From: Loxodes magnus
Taxonomy: Eukaryota; Ciliophora; Karyorelictea; Loxodida; Loxodidae
Direction: 5' to 3'
Assembly: GCA_946699065.1 (NCBI GenBank)
Contig: CAMPDV010000282.1
Coordinates: forward strand, 248,001-312,000
Length of the DNA: 64,000 nucleotides
The stretch's first letter is position 1; every line of letters starts with the position of its first letter. A program made the translations under genes and the position numbers. This document shows positions 34,880 through 44,450 of this stretch, one piece after another. The notes beneath the pieces are model-generated. The model did not search any database and was not told where the DNA came from. It saw nothing but the letters and a program-made list of their open reading frames with translations.

Positions 34880-37115
34880 TTAGCCTAATTATTAGTCTAA
34901 TCCATAAAAACCTAGTGAGACTAATCAATTTTATCATGTGATATAATAGCTAACCAAAACTATTGAGCTATGCTAACAGCCAGATATAAAGTATTCTCTC
35001 TATGACCTGGTATCATAGCGGTGTTAGAATATCATTAATTGGATTACGGAAAACTTAAATGAACTTAGTAAAATAACCAGGTCAGATCTTGCTGATTTCA
35101 ATGAAAAAACTTAAAAAACTACTCAAATAATTTAGAAGTTTAGAGAAAGAGAAAAGATAGCTAGAATATTAGAACCTAGAGAGGATTACGACTTATTAAA
35201 GTAGATTCAATGAGATCTAGATGTATTAGATAGAAACTTAAAAATGAATATAAAGGATTAAAAATACAGATAAAGTCAAGATGAAATGGAATAAATGTGC
35301 TAGCGAATGAAACAAATGGACGAGTTATAATCTAAGTGTTTGCAGTTGCTTGCATATTTTAATAAAGGTTAGGACTCTTTTTCGAAGGAAAATAAAATAA
35401 GCAGTCAAGAAGAATAAGTTGTGCATAAAATAGCTTGGATATATAAGCATAATCCTGAAAAAGTAGAGTAGCATTATTTGTAAAAAAAGCCAGGAATAAT
35501 TTTCTAGTTAAGCCAAAAATACTAAGAAGAAATAATTAATGACACAGAATAAAGAAACAACTTTTAACTTATTTTTTAGCAAGACAATAAGCTACTATAA
35601 TAATAGTTACCGTAAAAATTCTTGCTAGTCTAATAAACATGAGATTAAAATAAATCTTATGAGTTTGAAAACTTATAATTGAACTAAAGTAAGTATTTTA
35701 TATTATTTTAGATAAATAGAGTGAGGAATTAAAAAATGATTCCGACTCATAAGCTACAATACTTTAGAAGGGATATTAGAAGGAAAATTTAGCACCATCT
35801 GAAGTATATCATTAATAAAATCAAATTTAACAGTTAAATTAAGGTTATTAAGAAGATAATCAATAATAGTAATATTTAGCTTTCCCTATTTAAAACTAAG
35901 AATAATATGCCCCTTAAAATAATAATTATTAAGAAGATTAGATCTAATAGATAAAAGATGCCTATGCTAAATAATATCAAGACTAACTACATGATATGTA
36001 ATTAAAACATGAAAGTCGCGTTTAAGAACTTAATAAAATACTAAAAGAAAAAGATGAAAAGTTAAAAATGAATCAAGTGCAATCCAGCATTCAGAATATA
36101 AACGAAAAATAAAAAACATATTGGGAGGAACGAAACAGTGAATATAGTTCAATATATGAAGTAAGTCTTTATACAGGGAAAAATAGAATGCGTTAATTAA
36201 TATTAAAGAGTATATAGCGGTTAGCAAGTTGAACTAGAATTGTAAGTTTTATAAATTAGCAAAATAAAAAATACTGGAATTGAAAAGTGAAATTTGCCTG
36301 TTTATTTAATCTTGAATGAAGCACAATAACTTTGAAAAATAGACCAAAATCTATAACCATAAGAATCTACTATAAAGAAGATATAAATTAGTTTTATTGA
36401 TTTTAAAGAAACAAAATTCTTTTAAAAGTTTGCACTTAAGAAAAGCAATAAGTAAAATATTTCAAATGAGTTAAAAGTCTAATTTGAAGTAATGTAATTA
36501 CTTTAAGGTTCTATTAAGTTAAAATAAGGGCTTAATAATTATTTAAATGAAGAAGTGGTTAAAATATAGTTAGAAGTATAAAACATTGGAAAAGAGAAAT
36601 GGTCATAAAATGTGTCTATAGAAAATATAGATAATTTGGTATAAAATTACAAAATAGGAGACTTAAATCCAAATTAAAGCGAAATAGTGGAAATAGAAAT
36701 TAAAACGGAGAAAGATTCAGGAAAATATTAGCATAAATTCTAACTTGAAGTAAATGGAAACCCTTTTGGAGAAATTTTTATCTTTTTATACGGTGTTTAT
36801 AACCCTTTAACGGAATAAGATTAATAGCTAAGATAAAAATACTAAGATTTTATATAAACTTAAGATGAAGAAAATAAGAAACAGTTTAAAATGCTAAAAA
36901 GGAGGAGAGATATTGACTGATATTTCCATTATTCAAAGAAAGAATAATATAGACTAATAAGCTTAAAAAGTTTTGTTGATACTATTTTAAGATAAAATTC
37001 AAATATGATTTAATAGGATTTGAAAAAAGATTTAGAATAACTTTTACAAAGAGAAGTTACCATAAACTAAGTCTAGATCGTGAAAAAATCAAGATGTCGG
37101 TGCCTGATTTTTTGA
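34880..37115 (+). CDS. coiled-coil protein with tandem NBR1-type Ig-like domains, copy 3 (5' end uncertain)
   Basis: The plus-strand paralogue of the genes at 4892 and 24751. The frame is conserved from at least 34881 to TGA 37113-37115 once introns 35689-35711 (23 nt) and 36161-36176 (16 nt, gtaagtctttatacag) are removed. The domain order is the same: helical N-terminus (SQRCQNIINWITENLNELSK), Gln-rich linker, short coiled coil, Ig-like repeat 1 (KIKNTGIEKWNLPVYL) and repeat 2 (VQNIGKEKW, SGKYQHKFQLEVNGNPFG). It ends CRCLIF like copy 2. No in-frame ATG is seen where copy 2 has one; the aligned bases read AAA. The start must therefore lie upstream behind another intron, or has been lost. Repeat 1 and the preceding linker have diverged most. 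Confidence 0.65.
35689..35711 (+). other. 23-nt intron of NBR1-like copy 3
   Basis: GTAAGTATTT...TTTTAG, at the same site as the 23-nt introns in the other two copies. Splicing gives NQNKQSEELKND in frame. Confidence 0.75.
36161..36176 (+). other. 16-nt intron of NBR1-like copy 3
   Basis: gtaagtctttatacag with GTAAGT donor and CAG acceptor. Splicing joins SIYE to GKIECVNQ in frame, as in copies 1 and 2. Confidence 0.8.
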
Positions 37116-37339
37116 CTAGAAGAATTGAATAAATTAAAATAAAAAAACATTTTTCTTATACAAAAGCAATTAAAGTATTAAGTTTATCATCTCTCTTAAA
37201 CTGGAGCTACTTATTCTCCCTTTTTTTAAGTTATTTATTGAATGGAAGAAAAACGAGGATTTATATAAGAGTTGACATCAATATTAAAATTATTGTTTAT
37301 AAATAAAAAATTAAGATTTATAAAAGTTTCCTAATAAAA

Positions 37340-38530
37340 AATGGAATCTAAAATTGGAAAACGCCATACAAAAGGAGAAATTAAGAAGGCTAGAAGAAAA
37401 AATCTTAAGATCTAAAAATAAGAATTATAGGCTATTGATTAATCAAGTTATTCATCTCCTTTTAAAGACAAGCACATGACAAATCCCGAGCTGCTAATCT
37501 AAAAAGGAAAAAATTTAAAACTTTAAATATTCATAGTTAAACAAGAGGAAACAATCTTCATTCTTTCCAATTAGATAACAGAAATTTTAACAAATAAAGA
37601 TACCAAACTAAAAATTAAAATTGATTTACTTAAATATTTACTAGTAAAAATGATTTTATAACGCGAGAATAAATCTTATCTCAGACTTAACTTCTACCAT
37701 CTTAATATGTAAAAATAGAAAAGAAACTAAATAAAATTAGTTATCATACATACTCGCTCCTCAATATAAATATTAATAAGAGATTAATAAAGATTAAGGT
37801 ACCTTAATTAAAAGAATAGAAGATATTAAAAAACATTATGAAAAAAACGCAAAGAACAATTAGTAGGAAGAAAGACTGCTATTGATAATCAATCTGTCAT
37901 TTAATTTAAAACTGTTAAAAATCTAAAAAACAAAAAAAATAGGAGGAAGAAACACTAAAAGAGATAGCGAGAATCTACCTAAAAAATCAGAAATATATAA
38001 AAGAAAAGCTTTTCAAGGAATTTCATACGAAAAACAAGTTCCTGATAGTCTTTCTTACCTAAAAGAACCCTAAAAGTCAACCATACCAAAAAATATGAGC
38101 CGCTTCAAACAGGGTTGAAAATCCTGGAGAAAGCAAAATCCTTTTTAAATCTTTAAGTAAAATATTGATAGATATTTTAAATAGGGTGGAAAGCCCTTTC
38201 CTTCGGATGCTACTTGGAGGCACAGCAAGGCAACTAAAAAATGAGAGTGGACGGAGGATAAATCGGAGAAAGAGAAACCAATAACGAGAGAAGGAAGATT
38301 CGACAAGCTGGAGAACTCTGAATGCCAGGAGAAAACCTTCCTCATCATAGGTCGGAAAAAGATGTACCCGTAATCGCATATTGCATCCTATGCTTGGAAG
38401 GAAAAATTACAGGAACGTACTGCAGGAAAATAAAAAAAGGAAAGAGAGACCAATAAAAAAATTTTCGACATTAAATAAAATTAATTAAAGAGTTGCGCAC
38501 CAACGAGAGTGCTACACGCTCTATAATCTA
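37340..38530 (+). pseudogene. LINE ORF1-like relic ending in a family A stem-loop
   Basis: It begins near an ATG (MESKIGKRH) and ends with the AGAG...CTCT terminal motif at 38489-38523 and a TTTA/TTA tail, so it is a plus-strand retroelement. Basic, helical frames alternate. Near 38373 one frame reads CILCLEGKITGTYC, a degraded relative of the CCHC knuckle that lacks the His. It immediately follows NBR1-like copy 3 and precedes the endonuclease-like relic. Confidence 0.45.
38489..38523 (+). repeat. LINE 3'-terminal stem-loop, family A
   Basis: AGAGTTGCGCACC, AACGAGA, GTGCTACACGCTCT: GCAC pairs with GTGC and AGAG with CTCT. It is followed by ATAATCTAATTTATTTAT. The arrangement is shared with 43500 and, reversed, 21783. 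Confidence 0.65.
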
Positions 38531-38819
38531 ATTTATTTATATTATTATTATTAAATGGAAAATTAAAAGTTTCTAAGAATGCGCATTAGCTAAGAGTATC
38601 TAATTAATGAAATATATGAAAACTAGTACACTTTAAATATTAATTGAAGAGTTAAAAAAAGTTAATAGAAAATTAATTAACAGAACTCTTAGTAAATTTA
38701 AAAAAAAATTCCAAAAAGATTAGCCTTATGTGAAGATAATTTATCATAAAACAAATAAAAATGATTTGGTTTTCTTTTGTCTATTTATAAAATAGAGTGA
38801 GATAAATTTATTATCATAA

Positions 38820-40170
38820 GATATAGCAGTTAAATACTGTCTGATGTTATTATATCATCCTATTTTCCCATGTTCCATTAAGTTAGCCATAACTAAGTGA
38901 ATCATTAAATTAGCTGAATTAATATGCATAATTTTTGTTTATAATTGTCTGAGTAAAATAATAAAAAAGATGTCGGATTTCAGAAAGGGATTTTTCGTGG
39001 TTTCAAAGAAGTAAAACTCAGGAACCTAACAGTAGTATGAGGAGGTCAAAAAGTAATAGAAAATAACTCATTTTGCTATAATACCAACCTCTAGTGAGAA
39101 ACTGAAGAAATAGGAAAAATCCTTCCTATATTTAGAAATCTCAAATCTTTATCCTTTTGGACAAATAAGCATGAAGCAGCTCATCAAATAAGTATTAAAC
39201 CTCCAGAAAGAGGTTAAGAAGCTCAGCAGGGAAAATTCTAAGCTGGAGATTTAATAAATAATGGTCTCTAAGATATGGTGGATTAAAGAATGCCAATTAG
39301 GAAAAGGAATTATTCGCCTTACGAAAATACTAACGAGAGTAGTTTAATCAGACAATTTCTCACCTATAGAAAATTCAAGATTAAAGCTAACAGATCGAAA
39401 ACCAATTACAAAGCCAAAAACAGGAAAAAATTAAAATCAAGGAAATTTCAGGAATAAAAAAGTGGAAATAGAATAAACTGGAATAAACTAATCTCAAATG
39501 GAAAGACAAAACAAGGCTTAAAAAAACAAAAATTAAAAATAAGATTTAGGAAAGCATTCTAGTTTTGCAAAAGTAAATAGCATCTATGCAAGAGTTGCAA
39601 AAAATTTTGGAGCTTTAAAAAATAATATTGATTTTAGAAGAAAAAAAAAGATAGAAAAGTTCTATTGTAATCCTGAATGAACTTATACAAGAGAAAAAAA
39701 TTAGTTTTATAGTTGAAAATAGCTGGAGTAGTATTTGTTCTAGTCAATAACTGAGAATTATATATATTACCTCATTTTCCAGTTTTTATATGCCTGTAAT
39801 TTACTCCAAAAAACTCTCTTATATAATTAAAATCACCAATTACTAGCATCTTTGTATCTGATTAATCTCATCAGATACGAAGCACGGATTTTAATTTTTT
39901 TGGCCCAGCTAAATTTCAAAGAGTTCAAATTAAATACTTCACATTTTTTTAATTGGTAAAGGCATATAAGCTATCTATTCCAGATTTATGCTTATCCTAT
40001 TTAGTTTGCTAAAACTAGTCCTATGAGCATATCTCTGAAGCTTCATTTAATACTCTTATTTTTTATTTTTATTGAGATAATTTAGAATCTTGCCTATTAA
40101 AAATCAGCTCCATGATAAGAGTAATAATTCTTCAAAGATTTATTCAACTTAGCTATAGTATTTAAATTTG
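38820..40170 (-). pseudogene. LINE ORF2 endonuclease-like relic, copy 2, split by an insertion
   Basis: This is homologous to 11850-12600. On the minus strand it reads LIFNRQDSKLSQQK, KIRVLNEASEICS, a stretch of about 70 codons in one frame, then MLVIGDFNYIREFF (GDFN at about 39821-39838). The frame is better kept than in copy 1. Between 39705 and 38945 the homology is interrupted by a plus-strand ORF1 element; it resumes at 38835-38940 with a CATGTTCCATTAAGTT block also found at 11850. The EEP assignment rests on the Glu motif and GDFN. Confidence 0.5.
38960..39690 (+). mobile_element. ORF1 element inserted into the endonuclease relic
   Basis: It interrupts sequence that is continuous at 11940-12050. 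It encodes MKQLIKQVLNLQKEVKKL from about 39171, homologous to the ORF1 start of the 17211-18164 element (MEQLIKVVLNLQEEVKRL), including the upstream FGQIS/SGQMS context. Near 39553 FCKSKQHLCKSC is the remainder of its zinc knuckle with the first Cys lost. Confidence 0.55.
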
Positions 40171-40249
40171 CTTTTCAGTGTACCTATCCAAGTTAAGATA
40201 TAATAATATTTTAAAATATTATGATTAAGGTTCTCAAACTTTAGCTTAC

Positions 40250-40560
40250 TTAGCGGGCTGAACCTCCGTTGAAATTTAAGCCATAAATCGAGGGATGAAG
40301 AAAAGAATAGCTTCAACAGAGGTTTGGAAAATTAAAATACCTATTATCAATTATGTCTTTCTCTGCTTTGGCTGATTCTCGGGACCTGGAATGAAATGAT
40401 CTTTGGTTGTTGAGATTATTTGTCTTGAAATCTGACTTGGGGTGATATATGTGTATTCCTTGGAGGTCCTAAGAGATGATTTAATTTATCAAGATATATT
40501 TATTTAACAGCATTGAACAGATAAAATCGTGATTAAGCTAATAATGAAGAAGCCACGCTA
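40250..40560 (+). mobile_element. SINE-like element ending in a family B stem-loop
   Basis: A GC-richer block of about 310 bp shares patches with 43209-43330 (CTTCA-CAGAGGT, AATTAAAATACC/AAGTACC, CTCTGCTTTGG). It ends in CGTGATTAAGC...CCACGCTAATTTATTATG at 40527-40558. No coding signal was seen. Whether its 5' part is tRNA-derived could not be established by eye. Confidence 0.45.
40527..40558 (+). repeat. LINE/SINE 3'-terminal stem-loop, family B
   Basis: CGTG pairs with CACG around a CTAATAATG loop region, then CTAATTTATT. The same design is seen at 42705 and 62641. Confidence 0.55.
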
Positions 40561-40697
40561 ATTTATTATGTATGTTATGTTCTCTTTTTTTCGTTATTTT
40601 GCTTAAAGATTTTATTTCTTCTTTAGCCAAATTAAATGAAAGCATTTATTCTTAAATCACTTTACTAAAACTGTCTTATATTATATAATTATATAAA

Positions 40698-42732
40698 ATG
40701 GCTTCTAAGAAATAACAGAACTTTGAACAAAACATTTAAACAGGAAAATTCTCTAAAAAATAAAAAAGCGAAATAATTACAATGAGTGAAAGTGAGAAAT
40801 ATGATTGATATGACGAACATTAACCACTTGGAAATCCAGAATTAAAAAAACTTCCGACAAAAACTCAAATAGAAATATTATCTAAGTCATTAAAAGAGCT
40901 TATGTTTAAAAATAGATACCTCACTGATAAAGTAGAAAAATTAGAAAAACTAACAACGTCTTTACTTGAGAAACAATATTAATCATCATAAGAAATAGAA
41001 AACAAACTGGAACAAAGAATTCTTTAAATTTAATAATAAATTCAGGTAACGCCATTTTCGTTTTAACAGAATTAATCAGATCCTATGGAAATAGAAAATG
41101 AAGCCTCAAATTAAAATAAACAGTAAACGTTTATTTAAAATAAGTAGTAAATTTAAATTAAATAATTGTTACAGGAATAATAATTTAAAAGAAGAATAAA
41201 ATGCTACATGTGCAATAAATAACACCAATGAAAATACTGCTACTAACTAAGCGAAATTTAAAGAAAGAATAAATAAGATATTTTTAGAAAACTATTTAGG
41301 ATATATCCAACATAAAGCGGAAAAATTTATAGAAAAAAATTCTTTAATTCAAATCTTAATCCTTGGATAAATAATTAGGAGCGCTACATGCAAGACCAAA
41401 ACTATTCCGAATATTAAAGGATGGTGCACTAATGAAGTGCTACACCGCCTAACTAAGCCTAGTAGGAATTCAAGACAAACTAATGGAGACAAACTGATAG
41501 AATAGGTCAGATGGCTGACTACTAAGGCTTTAACAAAGCTTTTTAACTTTAACTTTTTTTTATAAAAAATGACAGAAATAGCTTAAATTATGTATTAAAG
41601 TTTGGATAAGTCAAAAGAACTGAAATTTAAAATTAATTTTCAAATCTTGTAGGTTTCTCAAATAAAGATAAGCTTAGAAATCGTAAGACTAAGATTGAGC
41701 TTACCTCCTCAATATCCTGAAATTTTCAGTTAATTCTTAGAAATAATTTTATATTTTGTACATGCATGAAGATATCTACTAAAGATACTCTTATTAACTT
41801 AACTTATAAGAGTTTAAATAAATTCTTAGTGGTGGAGAAATATATTTCATCTAGGAAGAACTAAATAGGAAGTTAAAAGTACCACTAATGGATGATTGCT
41901 TTAGAATCATTATTATAATAAAAAATAGCTCTTAAGAAATAGTCCGGAAGGAATAGCAGGATATCGAACAATTAAACTTGCTCATTGAAATTTACTTCCT
42001 TGAAACAGCAAACAAAGAACTTTAGCAATAATTCTAAGACTTAAATTAACGAATCAATTCTCTAGTCTATACTATATAACAACTATAAAATGAAAATCAA
42101 TTATTAAAAACGAAAATTAACAATAAGACTTCAATGCTGCAAGTTAATTAAGAACTGGAAAAAATGGAATAAAAAATAGAAGAAATTAATAAACCGAATA
42201 ATTATGTATAACTCATTTTCCATCACAATCCTAAGAACGATATTTTATAATTGAAGAACAGAATAAAAAAAAATCTTTCGAATCGGAAAAAAAATTCAAA
42301 AATAGGTAATGGCTCAAAGAATTGTAAAACAAAATGCTTCTACTATTAGAAGATTGAGTATTTTCGAAGAAGCTGGTATTTTTAGAAGGAACAAGAATTA
42401 AATATCTAAAAGATATGAAATAGTATGATTAAAATTTATACTGCTCTCCAAAAGGAAAGATCTACAAGAAAAAGATATATAGTGGAGATTAATTACTATT
42501 AGATATAGTAAATACTCAAAAAAGAAAAATAAAATAAATTTTTGGTCCAAAAAGAGACTGAACAAAAATCCTGTGGTCAAGAAAGGAAAAATTTGCGCAA
42601 GTCTTTACGCAAAAGAAGAAGTGAGCTCTAAAAAAAACTGCAATGATCCTATGAGCGTATGAAATAATCCTATCATCTCATAAAGCAGCTTATAAACTTA
42701 TCAATGATAAACCTAATAATGGAAATATCACG
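40698..42732 (+). mobile_element. LINE ORF1 element with family B 3' end
   Basis: From ATG 40698 an open frame encodes MASKKQQNFEQ, a coiled coil (KYLTDKVEKLEKL type), PMEIEN and the knuckle CYMCNKQHQWKYC at 41202-41240 (C-x2-C-x3-H-x4-C). A conserved block LFRIYPTQSGKIYRKKF follows. All are in one frame from the ATG, so this is the best ORF1 of its family here. Beyond about 41420 the frame is uncertain. The element probably ends at the stem-loop 42705-42732. A paralogous ORF1 is at 51913 with the same start context (ATATAAAATGGC). No endonuclease or RT motif was recognised in 41500-42700. Confidence 0.6.
42705..42732 (+). repeat. LINE 3'-terminal stem-loop, family B
   Basis: TGATAAACC, TAATAAT, GGAAATATCACG: TGATA pairs with TATCA, and CC with GG. 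CTAATTATCTTATC follows. Confidence 0.55.
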
Positions 42733-43380
42733 CTAATTATCTTATCTTATAGTAAAATATGATCCTACTAATAATAAAAAAATAGAAGATGTCTGAAACA
42801 ACTAATTTGAAAAATATCATATGATTTTATGAAAGGATTAAAAAATATGCTAAAATAACAAAAATAGAGTTTAAGTAAATTCTAAATTTATAATCTAAAT
42901 GAAGCACAAAAAATTAAAAATAAGAAACATTGAGAAAATAATGAAAATTATAAATTATTAATGCTTTGCTAAATAAATCTGGTAAGGACTAAATAAAATT
43001 AAAAACTAACTTAATTTAACTGCCTAAAATATATAAATATTATCTTTTTATAGATTGAAATTTCTTACCTTTTAAATATTATATTATAATATCAAATAAT
43101 TAAAATATTTAATCTAAACAAATTTTTTTATTGTAGTGCTTCTTTTTAATAGAAAAAAGAGTATTCATTTCAATTACTTTAAAATTAGAAATATATTATA
43201 TTATATATATTAAATAGTTGTTCGAAGGTGAACAACAAGGGACATCTTCATCAGAGGTGGGGAATTTAAGTACCCATAATTGACATATGTTGTTCTCTGC
43301 TTTGGTGATGCAATGAGACGCAACCATGCCATGTCCTTGAACCTCCAGCAAGTATTAAAGATTACGAGTATTCTAAAATT

Positions 43381-43492
43381 ATATCAGTATTGAACATTTT
43401 TATCAGTACTGAATAATTATACCAGTATTGAACAAGGTTTATCAGTATCTGATAATTTTATCAGTAACAAACATTCTTGTCAGTATGAAACA
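43381..43492 (+). repeat. minisatellite, about six 19-20 bp units
   Basis: Imperfect units of ATCAGTATTGAACATTTTT: ATCAGTACTGAATAATTAT, ACCAGTATTGAACAAGGTTT, ATCAGTATCTGATAATTTT and so on. Confidence 0.7.
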
Positions 43493-43499
43493 ATTTTAA

Positions 43500-43533
43500 A
43501 GAGCTGCTCACCAACGAGAGTGCTACGTGTCTA
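43500..43533 (+). repeat. LINE/SINE 3'-terminal stem-loop, family A
   Basis: AGAGCTGCTCACC, AACGAGA, GTGCTACGTGTCT, then ATAATCAAATTTATTTATT. Confidence 0.6.
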
Positions 43534-43545
43534 TAATCAAATTTA

Positions 43546-44149
43546 TTTATTTTATTTATTCATTAATTATTATAATATTTGAGAAAAAGTTTCTACGACA
43601 ATAGTCCCAGTAAATCCTCTCTTGACAAAAAATTAAAAAAAAATGTAGTAAAAAGATATTGTTTATATAATAAATTGATTAATTATAATATTTACAACAT
43701 TTCTTAATTTAAAAAAAAATTTAAATTCTAACAAAATTTTTAATTTTATTCATATAAACCTCTAAAATATAATTAATCGAAAAATCGATGAGTTATTAAA
43801 AGTGAAAATTTTAAAATACAATTTTTTAATAATTTGAAACAAAAATACCAATAAAACATTTTGAGCTTTGGATTTGAAAAAATAATATTCTTAAAATAAT
43901 AATTAGTAGACTAAAAAAATCTTATTCTGATATAAGATTTCAGATCTTTAGATTTGGTAGTTTTTTAATTAACGATTTAAGAAATTTTTTAATTTCCATA
44001 CAAGAAAACTTTAATAATCTGATTTAAGGGTTAAATTATTTTTATAGGAGAAGATAAAAGAAATCCTTAAGTAAAATGACAAAAATTATGAAAAATTTAT
44101 AATTAAATTGAAGATTTGAAGGGAAAAAATTTAAAATAATTAATTAATT
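43546..44149. other. AT-rich stretch, nothing supported
   Basis: A-rich sequence between two repeats. No domain, RNA or repeat was recognised. Confidence 0.3.
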
Positions 44150-44450
44150 TTAAACTTAAAGAGTTTTGGACTGCAACTTCTTGCAGTTTAATGACCCCAA
44201 CACTCCCTTCATGGGATAACGGGGATATCCTGTTGCTTTCGAAAAGCAGCAGCCAGGGATCTTCATCGCTATGGGCAGCCAGGCTTCAAGCCCCTACCAA
44301 GAGTGGATAATCAAAAGGAAGGCGTTCCCTTGCAAAGGTTGACTTTGACCAGGGACTTTCTCAGCGACAGGAAAGGAACTTGTTCCTAGCCATAAAACCA
44401 GAAAGTATGATTCAGAAGGTCAATCTCAGCTCCCACCATCTTTTTAATTA
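44150..44450 (+). repeat. about 300-bp GC-richer dispersed repeat, copy 2
   Basis: The plus-strand copy of the element at 4121-4455. It shares TTAATTAATTTTAA(A)CTNAAAGAGTTTT at one end, CCCAACACTC, GGATAACGGG, CATCGCTATG, AGGCTTCAA and CTAGCCATAAAA in order, and ends CACCATCT. An AAATTTAAAATAA motif on both sides may be a target-site duplication. The conserved frame includes QERNLFLAIKPES. Confidence 0.55.

Larger units (their letters stand above)
43209..43545 (+). mobile_element. SINE-like element ending in a family A stem-loop, with internal minisatellite
   Basis: The 5' part resembles 40250-40400, but the 3' end belongs to family A (43500-43533). The middle holds six short tandem units (43381-43492). 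This combination suggests that related non-autonomous elements have taken up different 3' tails. No coding signal was seen. Confidence 0.45.

Noticed and set aside
44150..44450. tRNA-derived SINE or tRNA gene in the GC-richer block (GGCTTCAAGCCCC resembles a B box)
   Set aside because: No cloverleaf can be folded around it, and a peptide frame is conserved between the two copies, which argues against a tRNA origin.
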